Assembly (NCBI GenBank): GCA_011364925.1
Contig: RDOA01000020.1
Coordinates: 1-55,391, forward strand
Source: Promethearchaeota archaeon
Lineage (GTDB): Archaea > Asgardarchaeota > Lokiarchaeia > Sigyniarchaeales > SOKP01
Direction: 5' to 3'
DNA: 55,391 nucleotides
The notes beneath the pieces are model-generated. The model saw nothing but the letters and a program-made list of their open reading frames with translations, made no database searches and was not told the origin of the DNA. Numbering within the stretch: position 1 is the stretch's first letter; each line of letters begins with the position of its first letter. The position numbers were made by a program, and so were the translations under genes. Below are positions 1 through 8,185 of this stretch, one piece after another.

Positions 1-421
1 ATTTATAGTACTGTTTCTAGATTAAAAATATTTTATGTATTTGAACAGAGAAACTACTCTTAGAGAAGAAATAAGCTAAAAGAATAATGCTAGGTATTAT
101 TAAATTTTACTTTGTAAAAGATTTTAATAACTATCGTTTAAAAGTCTCACCAATTAGTAATATATTTACTAAGTTTCATTGATCAACCTTGTCATTCCAA
201 CTCAATTTTTGACCATATACTTCGATCCGATATTGCTAGTAAAAAGAATATTTTTTATCAACACCCATTTTTTTTGTCGACTAAAATCGGAAGATAAAAT
301 CACTCGAATAATCTAAGATCAACCAACACATTTAAATATAAGAAATTCCAATTTAAATATAATTAACATCTAATATTTATAACAAATCTTTAAAAATTTA
401 AAATTAGTGGAGGAATAAAAA
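1..421. other. AT-rich non-coding region upstream of the histone gene
   Basis: No convincing reading frame is seen on either strand; stops are dense in all frames. The right-hand part holds the histone gene's promoter and ribosome binding site. The left edge may hold the 3' flank of a gene outside the window, but nothing recognisable is present. Confidence 0.6.
375..413 (+). promoter_or_regulatory. Candidate TATA box and Shine-Dalgarno for the histone gene
   Basis: An ATTTATAAC TATA-like element lies at 375-383, which would place transcription start near 405. A strong GGAGG at 409-413 sits 8 nt before the ATG. Another TATA-like ATTTAAATAT at 351-360 would give a longer leader. The Shine-Dalgarno is clear; the choice of TATA is a guess in such AT-rich sequence. 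Confidence 0.35.
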
Positions 422-628
422 ATGGCTGCATTTGCATGGAGTCCTTTACGGGCTTTAATGAAAAAGGCTGGAGCAGAAATCGTAAGCAGAGCCGCAGTAG
501 ATAAATTAATGGATTATTTAGAAGAATATGCCAAAAATCTAACTGGCTGTGCTTTAGATATCGCTAAACACTCTGGTCGTAAGAAAGTAACACAAGCAGA
601 CATGAAAATCGCTATTAGCTTGATTTAA
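422..628 (+). CDS. Archaeal histone (single histone fold)
   Basis: This 68-residue protein is one histone fold and matches the usual HMf-type length (65-70 residues). Visible landmarks are the N-terminal helix followed by KKAGAEIVSRAAVDKL, the long central helix (about 27-50), and the C-terminal SGRKKVTQADMKIAI, which corresponds to the RK(T)-x-(D/E)D-(I)-(A) end of archaeal histones. It would form dimers and larger assemblies that wrap DNA. There are no N- or C-terminal tails. The gene stands alone behind its own Shine-Dalgarno (GGAGG at 409-413), and a T-rich stretch follows it. The N-terminus (MAAFAWSPLRAL) is more hydrophobic than the common form. Confidence 0.95.
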   Translation: MAAFAWSPLRALMKKAGAEIVSRAAVDKLMDYLEEYAKNLTGCALDIAKHSGRKKVTQADMKIAISLI

Positions 629-657
629 AGCGATTTCCTGTAAGCTTTAGATATAAA

Positions 658-690
658 TTTATTTTTTCTTTTTTTTAGGTTTTAATTTTT
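658..690 (+). terminator. T-rich transcription terminator after the histone gene
   Basis: Several runs of T (up to eight) begin about 30 nt after the histone stop codon. Archaeal RNA polymerase terminates at such T-tracts without needing a hairpin. Assigned from position and composition only. Confidence 0.45.
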
Positions 691-853
691 GAGAGTTCTT
701 ATTAATTTGAAATATATTACCTATATCACTAGATTGGTGCTTACCTTCACATCATATATATATATTTAAAAAAATTAAGCAATAGAAAATTATATAACAA
801 TATTATCTAAATTTAATTTATTAAACAAAAGTGATCTCTATTTTTGATGTAAC

Positions 854-1450
854 ATGTCTGAAGAGTATGATTATCTTTTTAAGTCGATTATTATAGGAGA
901 TGGGGGAGTAGGTAAAACGTCTCTATCTCGGCGATTTTCAAAAGGTATTTTTACCGACAATTATAAAATGACCATTGGAGTAGATTTTCACGTCAAAACT
1001 ATACCCATAGAAACAGTTGACGGTGTAATTACATGCAAATTGCAACTATGGGACACGGGTGGTCAGGAACGGTTCGGGCATATACGGCCTATGTATTATC
1101 AAGGAGCTTTAGGAGCCCTTTTAGTTTATGACGTTACAAATTATGCCAGTTTTGAGCATCTTCCTCAATGGATTGAAGAAGTGCGTACGAATATAAAATT
1201 TGAAATACCTCTATTGTTAGTGGGCAGTAAGAACGATTTAGCGGGCCAAAGAATGGTCTCTATCGGGGAAATTAATAATTTCACAAGAGCTTTCAATCTC
1301 TTTTATATGGAAACCTCAGCCAAAACTGGTGATGGAGTTAAGAATTGTTTCTATATATTAACTTGCCTTATGCTCGGAGCTGGAGTCCCTGAACAGTTAA
1401 TAGCAAATCAAACAGTGTTTAGTCCGGGACAAATCACTTTAGATTATTAA
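854..1450 (+). CDS. Rab/Ras-like small GTPase
   Basis: A 198-residue Ras-superfamily GTPase close to the Rab branch. P-loop GDGGVGKT is at residues 15-22. The switch I threonine lies in MTIGVDF (T40), as in Rab. Switch II is WDTGGQE (66-72), with Gly where Rabs usually have Ala. The base-recognition G4 motif reads SKND (125-128) instead of NKxD, and G5 is ETSAK (153-157). The C-terminus (ITLDY) has no cysteine, so Rab-style prenylation is not possible and any membrane attachment needs a partner. No GAP, GEF or roadblock gene is directly adjacent; a second GTPase and a longin-like gene lie within 5 kb. Such GTPases are abundant in Asgard archaea; the cellular role is unknown. Confidence 0.93.
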   Translation: MSEEYDYLFKSIIIGDGGVGKTSLSRRFSKGIFTDNYKMTIGVDFHVKTIPIETVDGVITCKLQLWDTGGQERFGHIRPMYYQGALGALLVYDVTNYASFEHLPQWIEEVRTNIKFEIPLLLVGSKNDLAGQRMVSIGEINNFTRAFNLFYMETSAKTGDGVKNCFYILTCLMLGAGVPEQLIANQTVFSPGQITLDY

Positions 1451-1485
1451 TTAATCAACTAATTTATTAGGGGGTTTATTAAATA

Positions 1486-2412
1486 CTATTGATTTTCATA
1501 AAAGGGGGATCCTGCTTTCATAAAACGATTCAAATGACGCATTGACGCTATAATTTTTCCCGTTTCTTTTTCTTCTAAGGTAGAATCAAGCCATAAATAT
1601 TCTGTCTTCTTTGATGCTCCAATACAAGTAAATTTACCTTTAGCAATATAATGAATCCCAATAAGTGCTGGTCCGTTGATGTTTCTAATTTCGGTCGCCC
1701 CATAGAATGGAACGGCTTTGTATTCTTCAGTAGTTGTAAATGCAAAACCAAATGCCATAGCCTCAAACATAGCTGTGGGATAAATAATCGCATTTCCCCA
1801 GGGAGACTTATCTTTACTTTTATAAAACTCTAGTTGGTCTGTTATTCTTCTTAAACCACTATCGGCTTCTTCCTGCGTAAGTAAAATCTCTTTGGCAGGA
1901 AGTTCATCCCCAACTTTATGCCTTGCTAAAATATGTAATTCTTCGGGTGGACTATTTTTCAGTTCTACAGCTTGCAAATACGATGGTTCTTTAGGGGTGC
2001 CTATTGATACCGTTCCAGTCATTATTTGTTGTCTATTTTTCACTTCAGCCCAGGCTTTAACTTGGACATCTTTTGCTGCAATAGGAAGCATCTCTTCAGT
2101 ATAATCTGGGGGTAATTCAATAATTGCTCTTACTTCTTCTTTATCGATTGTTGCAAATGTGTAATACATGCTAATAGTTCCCTGCTCAAACCAACGATCA
2201 CCAAATATTCTTTGCGCCAAAGGAGCGAACATGCTTAAATGTATAGTTCCTTGTATTGTCCCACCACGCATGCCAACGCTTTTAGCTACACCATCATCAT
2301 GAATAGATGTAGTACTGGCTCTAATAAGATTTTCTGGTGCTCGCCAACCTCCGAAAATTTTACCCTCCTTAATTTCAATATCTTCTGCCATAAAATGCTT
2401 GCCTATTCTCAT
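1486..2412 (-). CDS. Uncharacterised protein, possibly a double-hotdog (MaoC/thioesterase-like) fold
   Basis: A 308-residue soluble protein with no signal peptide or membrane segment. I do not recognise a named family with certainty. The pattern of a buried helix (HLSMFAPLAQRIFG) followed by strands with TISMYYTFATI, and later VKNRQQIMTGTVSIG, resembles one hotdog unit. The second half (TEEADSGLRRITDQLEFY-type helix, then SPWGNAIIYPTAMFEAM) resembles a second, as in MaoC-like hydratases acting on CoA thioesters. The MaoC catalytic Asp/His pair cannot be assigned. ATG start at 2410-2412; a second ATG (MAEDIEI) lies seven codons in. It has the same orientation as the next four genes to the right (2469-5344), with 56 nt to the nearest. 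Confidence 0.55.
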   Translation of the reverse strand: MRIGKHFMAEDIEIKEGKIFGGWRAPENLIRASTTSIHDDGVAKSVGMRGGTIQGTIHLSMFAPLAQRIFGDRWFEQGTISMYYTFATIDKEEVRAIIELPPDYTEEMLPIAAKDVQVKAWAEVKNRQQIMTGTVSIGTPKEPSYLQAVELKNSPPEELHILARHKVGDELPAKEILLTQEEADSGLRRITDQLEFYKSKDKSPWGNAIIYPTAMFEAMAFGFAFTTTEEYKAVPFYGATEIRNINGPALIGIHYIAKGKFTCIGASKKTEYLWLDSTLEEKETGKIIASMRHLNRFMKAGSPFYENQ

Positions 2413-2468
2413 TTAATTTTTAAAAATTTTCATATTATTTAATTGAATATTTTTCGTAATAATTATTT

Positions 2469-3302
2469 TTATTTTAGATATGAAGCGACCATCATTCCAT
2501 AGTAGGAGGGAGTTTCTCGAATTAAAACATTTGGGTTAAAATTGTCATTTCCAATCATTCCTTGGAGTATAGCAAATCCCATTAATCCACAACACTTTGC
2601 TTTATCTAAAATTGGGGCAATTTCATCAGTTAGAATTTCGCTATTCAAACTGGTTGCCCAATCTTGAATCATTCTGTCAAAGGTTTCTGCTTCCTCTGAA
2701 AATCCATATGGTCCTTCCTTTTCATGCGTATGACTGAGATCAGCACTTATTGTTAAAACCACTCGTTTATCAATTGATTCAAAAAACATTTTCAAATCAT
2801 GTCCTAAATTGATTGATTCAAGTATCATATTTTTGGTGTATTCAAATCTTCTCAGCGGTTGAGAGAGAATAATATATTCCAAATTTAATTGCAGGTCTAT
2901 AAAAAACCAGAGAGGTACTACTTCACCCCATTGTAAGGGAAATTTTACATCTGCTGAGTATGCTGAAATTCCTTGGACCGCATTTTTTTTTTCTCTCAGG
3001 AAATTCAAGATGTTAGAAGATAATTCTTGATTTAATCTTATATCTATGCAAAATTCTCTATACTCGCCATTCCACTCTGCCGTCCCACTTGCACGCTTGT
3101 TTAAATATATCCCATAATCATGAGATAATGCAACACTATGAGGCGTTGTTAGGAAAATAATATCAGGATTTAATTGGTTAACAATTTTCCCGACTTTTTT
3201 CATTTCATCATGTAATCTAATTGCCTGTTTTGAAATTCTATTCTTCTTAGGATCTAAAATCATGGATCCATGAGGAAGAATAAATGCTCCTACAATTCCC
3301 AT
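2469..3302 (-). CDS. LigB-type (class III extradiol dioxygenase superfamily) protein
   Basis: 277 residues, the normal size for the LigB/DODA/MEMO superfamily. Conserved elements are visible in order: PHG near the N-terminus (H11), TPHS (H55), WGEVVPL (125-131), and SADLSHTH (186-193). The histidines are the expected ligands of a non-haem Fe(II) in ring-opening dioxygenases, although MEMO-type relatives share the fold without that activity. The organism is expected to be anaerobic, so an oxygen-dependent ring cleavage is doubtful and the true reaction is unknown. No radical-SAM or AMMECR1 partner lies beside it, so it is not an obvious AmmeMemoRadiSam set. ATG start; 77 nt separate it from the longin-like gene upstream on the same strand. 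Confidence 0.8.
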   Translation of the reverse strand: MGIVGAFILPHGSMILDPKKNRISKQAIRLHDEMKKVGKIVNQLNPDIIFLTTPHSVALSHDYGIYLNKRASGTAEWNGEYREFCIDIRLNQELSSNILNFLREKKNAVQGISAYSADVKFPLQWGEVVPLWFFIDLQLNLEYIILSQPLRRFEYTKNMILESINLGHDLKMFFESIDKRVVLTISADLSHTHEKEGPYGFSEEAETFDRMIQDWATSLNSEILTDEIAPILDKAKCCGLMGFAILQGMIGNDNFNPNVLIRETPSYYGMMVASYLK

Positions 3303-3379
3303 ATTAATTCAATTAGATCCTTTCTTATATTAAATTTAAAAATTTTGTATTTGGCTATAGATAGAAAATAAAGAATTAA

Positions 3380-3862
3380 CTAACCATCATCTACTTCAAT
3401 TATTTTACTGATTTCGCTAAAGTTATCTTTATGTTCACATCCTTCGCACTCAGATCCCCCACCGCAACTTCTTTCTGCTATGTTCATACTAACTAGAACA
3501 TCTCCGAAATTCCGAAAAGGAACTATATTTCCATGAAACTCTTGCAGGTATTCTTTATATTTTTCTTCAAAAATCTCAGCAATTCGATGGATTTTGAAAT
3601 TGATTTCTTCAAGATCATCGTCCACATCTGTTACAACAACATAGAACATGTTAGAATCGTAAGGATCTCTGTAAAAGTGGAACGCGATTTGTTCGAAGTT
3701 AAGAGATTTTATTGAAGTGCCAGTAATTTCTAGCGAAAGTTGTTGAATGGCATATAAATAGCTCGAAATCAAATTGATGTCGTTTCCTAAAGCGTGACAT
3801 TGACCAAAATTTTGGTCCACCAATGCGATCCCTGCTTTAAAGATAAAAATGTTTTGTATCAA
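3380..3862 (-). CDS. Longin-like domain protein with a Cys-rich C-terminal tail
   Basis: 160 residues. The first ~110 residues read like the longin/roadblock-type alpha-beta fold common in Asgard archaea: an opening strand (IFIFKAGIALVDQNFG), a helix with INLISSYLYAIQQL, the ITGTSIKSLNF strand pair, an FHFYRD strand, a FYVVVTD strand, then a long amphipathic helix. Longin domains in eukaryotes sit in SNAREs, coats and GTPase regulators. Unusually, the tail has C-GGG-S-E-C-EG-C-E-H (about residues 133-144), a possible metal site. The start is TTG at 3860-3862; no ATG is in frame upstream. Proximity to two small GTPase genes suggests, but does not prove, a GTPase-related role. Confidence 0.6.
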   Translation of the reverse strand: MIQNIFIFKAGIALVDQNFGQCHALGNDINLISSYLYAIQQLSLEITGTSIKSLNFEQIAFHFYRDPYDSNMFYVVVTDVDDDLEEINFKIHRIAEIFEEKYKEYLQEFHGNIVPFRNFGDVLVSMNIAERSCGGGSECEGCEHKDNFSEISKIIEVDDG

Positions 3863-3967
3863 TGGTATACATATGTCCTAATTAAAATATCCTAAACTCA
3901 AAATCCAAGATAAGAGATTTAAATCTTTATTTTATAAAATATCAAAAAAATAGGAGTTAAGCTTTTA

Positions 3968-4798
3968 TTAATCGTCAATCATCCTACGATGTCCAGCAGG
4001 ACATTCACCCATAGTACAATCGTAAAAACCGTCATCGTACTCTACTCTTGCGTTATAATGTTCCCAGCAATATATTTTATCGCATTCTGGGCAATATGCA
4101 TCCATCCCTTCGAAACAGAGGTATTCTTTCATGAACGAATGAACTCCAGAAAGATCCTCCTTTTTTAGTATTTTAAATAATTTATTTGCGAGACTCTTGC
4201 TTAACGATCGGCTGTGCGTAATGCCACTGTAAACAAGCGATTCTTGCTTATCAAAATGACCATAGCCTATTTTACATTCAACAGCAATTTTGCCACAAAT
4301 TGAGCAGGGTAAATGATATTCTGAATCAGATACTTTAATAACTCTTTTGATGACTCCAGAATTCTTCTTTTCTGGTGTTAAAATATTGAAAATGTCAAAA
4401 AATACGCTCCAACATTTTTCAAAACTACTCTTAAGTTCTTCAATTAGGTTTTGCGCCAGTTCTTCCTTATAATACGCTAACTGACTTATCGATTTAGCTA
4501 AAAGACTTCTAGCGTTGAATAAATAATTCTTAGATTTGTCTAAATGTTCTATATATCCATCTGAAACACTTTTTAACATTTCCCACGCAGATATAGTGTT
4601 GTAAGAGAGCGCACTAACATCTGAAATCCATAAATCTTTCGTCACATCATCCAATTTCTTGCGTGAAAGTAAAAAGTGTGTGATTCCTTCTAAAATATTC
4701 TCAAGCTCGTGAATATCATCTCGAATATTCCAAATTTTTTCTTTTAAATGATTTCCAATTTTAAATTTATCATTTTCACTCAAATTAAATAACCCCAA
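3968..4798 (-). CDS. Unknown protein: helical N-terminus with C-terminal zinc-binding region
   Basis: 276 residues, family not recognised. Residues 1-150 are predicted helical and charged, with long amphipathic stretches that could form a bundle or coiled coil. After that come CSIC-type pairs (HLPCSICGK), then a second cluster near the C-terminus: CPECDKIYCWEHY and later CTMGECPAGHRR. The spacing of Cys/His pairs implies one or two structural zinc sites of treble-clef or B-box-like style. No catalytic motif is visible. The start is TTG (4796-4798); no in-frame ATG lies near it. Flanked by other unknown genes on the same strand. Confidence 0.6.
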   Translation of the reverse strand: MGLFNLSENDKFKIGNHLKEKIWNIRDDIHELENILEGITHFLLSRKKLDDVTKDLWISDVSALSYNTISAWEMLKSVSDGYIEHLDKSKNYLFNARSLLAKSISQLAYYKEELAQNLIEELKSSFEKCWSVFFDIFNILTPEKKNSGVIKRVIKVSDSEYHLPCSICGKIAVECKIGYGHFDKQESLVYSGITHSRSLSKSLANKLFKILKKEDLSGVHSFMKEYLCFEGMDAYCPECDKIYCWEHYNARVEYDDGFYDCTMGECPAGHRRMIDD

Positions 4799-4882
4799 GA
4801 TTTCTAGACAAAAACGCGCTAAAAAATGTATCTGATTAATTATGAACCCACAGAGAAGAAGAAAACCAACTATGGTTACTAA

Positions 4883-5344
4883 CTACAAATTGATTATTGT
4901 TTCTTTAGTAGCTTTTTCAGCGTAGAAGAAGCGCCCTGATCCCATAACATCCACATGCCTAAATGATATTTCGAAAAAATTAACTTGTTGAGATCGAATG
5001 TTATATCTTAATTTTAAAGTTTTTAATTGTTGTTTGGTATACGATTCGATAAGTTGTACTATCATTTTACCTAGTTCTGAAACTAATAATTCCTCTTCTG
5101 AAGGATAATATTGGTCTGGATCTGCGCCGATTGCTACATTGCCTTTCTCATATTTCCCCACCTTCTTTTTTGCTTTCTTTTTATATTTATCAAACAGCTT
5201 TAATATATTATTTAACTTACTGATGTGAGGTTCACCAATTTCTCCAAGAATCTCATACACTCTATTGGGTTTCCCTAAGTAATCTTCGATTGTATCAGGA
5301 GTAGTTTTTGGTTCGTAATCGGGGAATAAATTTTTATCATCCAT
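4883..5344 (-). CDS. Hypothetical protein, charged
   Basis: 153 residues, not recognised. The first third is acidic/proline-containing, the middle has a lysine-rich stretch (KYKKKAKKKVGKYEKG), and the last third (SELGKMIVQLIESYTKQQLKTLKLRYNIRSQQ) looks helical before a final beta-rich end. No cysteine, membrane segment or signal peptide. ATG start at 5342-5344. It is divergent from the GTPase gene at 5473, sharing a 128-nt intergenic region, so the two could be co-regulated. Confidence 0.5.
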   Translation of the reverse strand: MDDKNLFPDYEPKTTPDTIEDYLGKPNRVYEILGEIGEPHISKLNNILKLFDKYKKKAKKKVGKYEKGNVAIGADPDQYYPSEEELLVSELGKMIVQLIESYTKQQLKTLKLRYNIRSQQVNFFEISFRHVDVMGSGRFFYAEKATKETIINL

Positions 5345-5472
5345 AATTCATAATATTTCATATCAAAAATATAAATTTCCTTTAATGATATAAAGATTTA
5401 AAACCTATTGTAGTGTTTATTTCTAGAAAAACAAAAGTTTTATGATAAATTCAAAACAGTTGTTGAAAACTA

Positions 5473-6051
5473 ATGGCATCTGAACAAGAAGAACAGCCTT
5501 ATTACATCTTTAAAATATGTATGCTTGGACAAGGTGGAGTGGGTAAAACTTGTATCGCTAGACGCTTATGTTTTGATACATTTGATGTAAATACACGATT
5601 AACGATTGGTATCGATTTTTATACTTATGATCTTCCAGTAGTAGTCGATGGAAACAAAACATACATCAGACTTTCAATTTGGGATTTTGGTGGTCAGGAG
5701 CAATTTAAACAAATGTTTAGTTATTACATCCACGGTGCAAATGGGATCTTCATGGTTTTTAGCTTGTTCAATCTTAATAACACGCTACTTGGGTTAGAAT
5801 GGTGGTATGAGCAACTTTTTAAGCAAAACCAGAGTGAAACGCTGAAGATATTAGTTGGATGTAAAAGTGATTTAGTAAAGAAGTTAGAGAAAGTAGATGA
5901 GTTAGTTATAGAAAGTTTCAGGAAGAAACACGATAAAGTCGAATTTTTCAAAACTTCTGCCAAAAAGAATTATAATGTGAGAGAGATCTTTGTAGAAATG
6001 GCGAAGAACATATTGGATACTCACAGCTTTAAATACGATAAAATTCTCTAA
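5473..6051 (+). CDS. Ras/Rab-like small GTPase with atypical G4 motif
   Basis: 192 residues. P-loop GQGGVGKT (19-26), switch I threonine within LTIGIDF (T44), switch II WDFGGQE (70-76), G4 CKSD (130-133) where NKxD is standard, and G5 TSAK (161-164). The G3 Gly-Gly is Arf/Rag/Gtr-like while switch I is Rab-like. No C-terminal cysteine, so no prenylation site. It differs from the GTPase at 854 mainly in its aromatic-rich central region (WWYEQLF). GTTGA at 5463-5467 precedes the ATG; there is no clear Shine-Dalgarno. It runs in the same direction as the reductoisomerase-like gene 75 nt downstream, but co-transcription is uncertain. Confidence 0.92.
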   Translation: MASEQEEQPYYIFKICMLGQGGVGKTCIARRLCFDTFDVNTRLTIGIDFYTYDLPVVVDGNKTYIRLSIWDFGGQEQFKQMFSYYIHGANGIFMVFSLFNLNNTLLGLEWWYEQLFKQNQSETLKILVGCKSDLVKKLEKVDELVIESFRKKHDKVEFFKTSAKKNYNVREIFVEMAKNILDTHSFKYDKIL

Positions 6052-6126
6052 GTACAACTACTAACTTTTTCTAGATCAAGTAGAAATAATCATTAGACTG
6101 TTAATTTACAAATTAGGGGAAATAGA

Positions 6127-7206
6127 TTGGTAGAAATATTTCGTGAATCAGATGGTAATATAGCTCTGTTAAAGACAAAGATAATTGCTATTATCGGATA
6201 TGGGAATCAAGGTCGAGCTCAAGCTTTAAATTTAAGAGATTCTGGGCTAGATATTATAATAGGTAATATTGACGACGATTATAAAAAGCTGGCAATTAAA
6301 GATGGATTTCCTGTTTATGAAATTAAAGAAGCAATTATTAAATCAGACATATCATTTCTTTTGATCCCCGATGAAGTTATAAGATCCGTTTTTAGAGAAG
6401 AAATCCAAAATAATCTTAAACCTAATTCTTCCCTCGTATTCGCCAGCGGATATACCATAGGATTTAAATTGATATCACCGCCACAAAATATAAACATTAT
6501 ATTAATAGCCCCAAGAATGATTGGTGTGGGTGTCAGAGAGAATTTTCTTAATGGTCAAGGTTTTTTTAGTTTCGTTGCTATCGAACAGGATTATACTGGA
6601 AACGCTCGAGAGATATTACTTGCGTTGGCTAAAGGTATAGGAACTCTAAAAAAAGGAGCGATTCTGCTTTCGTTCAAACAAGAAGCGGAATTAGACTTAT
6701 TTAACGAGCAAGGATTTGGTCCTGCTTTTGGTAGAGTACTACTTTCTTCAATATATACGCTTATTGATGCGGGGTATCCTCCAGAAGCGGTGTTAATAGA
6801 GATGTACATGAGCAACGAAATGGCTTATACTTATAAAAAGATGGCGGATATTGGTTTAATCAAACAGGTCGACTTCCATTCTCAAACGAGTCAGTATGGC
6901 GCCATAAGTAGAGGCATACGGTTCAGGAAACTTCCTCTTAAAAATAAAATGGAGCAAATCTTAAAAGAAATTCAAGACGGTGATTTTACAAAAGAATGGG
7001 AAAATAAAATTACGAAACTTAAGTTTAAACTGATAAAATACTTCGCTACAAAACAGAAAATTAATAGTATAGAAAGAGAAGTAAGAAAAAACCTGCAATT
7101 AAAACTTTACGATATTTACGAGGAAGAACCACCCACGAAAGAAGAAATGGTTAAATTACAAAGTATATCAGAAGAGTTAAACCTATTTAGGCAGTACTAC
7201 GAATAA
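6127..7206 (+). CDS. Ketol-acid reductoisomerase-like protein lacking canonical active-site residues
   Basis: 359 residues with an IlvC layout: a Rossmann domain with GYGNQG (24-29), the LLIPDE segment (78-83), then the all-helical knotted domain with LDLFNEQ (189-195), matching the TDLFGEQ metal-binding motif (D190, E194). HSQTSQYG (251-258) matches the substrate-binding end. However, the catalytic histidine of the faHGf motif is Ser (FASGYTIGF, S108), the conserved Lys after it is Arg (APR, R130), and the second-domain E-x-x-x-E reads E225-MYM-S229. It may be a divergent reductase of another keto acid rather than true IlvC. TTG start at 6127 with AGGGGA at 6115-6120. No other isoleucine/valine genes are nearby. 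Confidence 0.75.
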   Translation: MVEIFRESDGNIALLKTKIIAIIGYGNQGRAQALNLRDSGLDIIIGNIDDDYKKLAIKDGFPVYEIKEAIIKSDISFLLIPDEVIRSVFREEIQNNLKPNSSLVFASGYTIGFKLISPPQNINIILIAPRMIGVGVRENFLNGQGFFSFVAIEQDYTGNAREILLALAKGIGTLKKGAILLSFKQEAELDLFNEQGFGPAFGRVLLSSIYTLIDAGYPPEAVLIEMYMSNEMAYTYKKMADIGLIKQVDFHSQTSQYGAISRGIRFRKLPLKNKMEQILKEIQDGDFTKEWENKITKLKFKLIKYFATKQKINSIEREVRKNLQLKLYDIYEEEPPTKEEMVKLQSISEELNLFRQYYE

Positions 7207-7210
7207 AATA

Positions 7211-8173
7211 TTAAATGAGAATTACTATCACTCCAATTATAGTTAAAATAACTCCTAGAAATCCGTATTTTGTTATTCTCTCCTTATTTACTAAGTAAGT
7301 CAAGGGGAGTGAAAATAATGGACTCGCGCTAGCTACTAATGACATCACTATAGCTCCAGCTGTACGAGCTGCTTCAGTGTATAAAAATGCTCCCAGAGAG
7401 GTACCTATAATAGAAGCGATTATCAATATTACCCATGTTTTAGGTGATTTCCTAAACGAATTAAACTTTTGAGGACTACTTGCAATTCTATCTTCTCTCA
7501 ACACCATCGCTAGCAAAATTATTACAGCAAAGGGAAAACGAATTACATTACCAATGATTGAACTTAATCCATTTGTATTCAAGATTTGGTCAATTTGGTT
7601 TGTTGCATAATCGAGAATAACAAGACCTATAGCCCATCCTAGCGATGCAATTAAACCGTATCCAATGAATTTAAAAGAAGTGTAAGAAGTTAGCTTTCTA
7701 TGTTCGATTTCCGACTCCTGTAAATTCTTGTTTTCATTTGTTGTATTGATTTTTGATTTTCCGATAATTATAATCCCAACTCCGATAAGTAAAATCGAGA
7801 TTATTACTTTATAATCAAAGGGGTGATTTAGAAATATTAATGAAAGGATAACGGTGAACAACGGAAAAGTCATAGAAACTGCAAGAGCTATTGTAGTACC
7901 CAGCTCCTTTTGTGCCTTAAAATATGCAGTATCGCCGATTACTTGTCCGAACAAAAAACTTATGAAAAGTATCATCCATAAATTCCATGATAATAAGAAA
8001 ATATATGAAAAAATACCAAAAACAACAGATAGGATTAAAAAGGTTAACATTCCAACACCGGTGCGAAAAAAGTTAATAAAAGAGGGGCTAGCTTCACGCT
8101 CCGTTTTTCGGAAGAACACATTAGATACAACAAAAGTTAGAACTGCTAAGATTGCGATTATTTCACCAGCCAA
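7211..8173 (-). CDS. EamA/DMT-family membrane transporter
   Basis: 320 residues with about ten hydrophobic segments arranged as two repeats, the EamA (drug/metabolite transporter) pattern. The first repeat starts at IIAILAVLTFVVSNVFFRK and ends near IIISILLIGVGIIIIG; a hydrophilic loop (about 150-165, KSKINTTNENKNLQES) separates the second, which ends with SLPLTYLV and the GVILTIIGVIVILI helix. Substrate cannot be told. TTG start at 8171-8173 preceded by a good AAGGAG seven nt upstream. The gene is 12 nt downstream of the acyl-CoA synthetase-like gene on the same strand, so they are probably co-transcribed. It converges with the reductoisomerase-like gene, the stops being only 4 nt apart. Confidence 0.85.
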   Translation of the reverse strand: MAGEIIAILAVLTFVVSNVFFRKTEREASPSFINFFRTGVGMLTFLILSVVFGIFSYIFLLSWNLWMILFISFLFGQVIGDTAYFKAQKELGTTIALAVSMTFPLFTVILSLIFLNHPFDYKVIISILLIGVGIIIIGKSKINTTNENKNLQESEIEHRKLTSYTSFKFIGYGLIASLGWAIGLVILDYATNQIDQILNTNGLSSIIGNVIRFPFAVIILLAMVLREDRIASSPQKFNSFRKSPKTWVILIIASIIGTSLGAFLYTEAARTAGAIVMSLVASASPLFSLPLTYLVNKERITKYGFLGVILTIIGVIVILI

Positions 8174-8185
8174 TACCCTTCTCCT

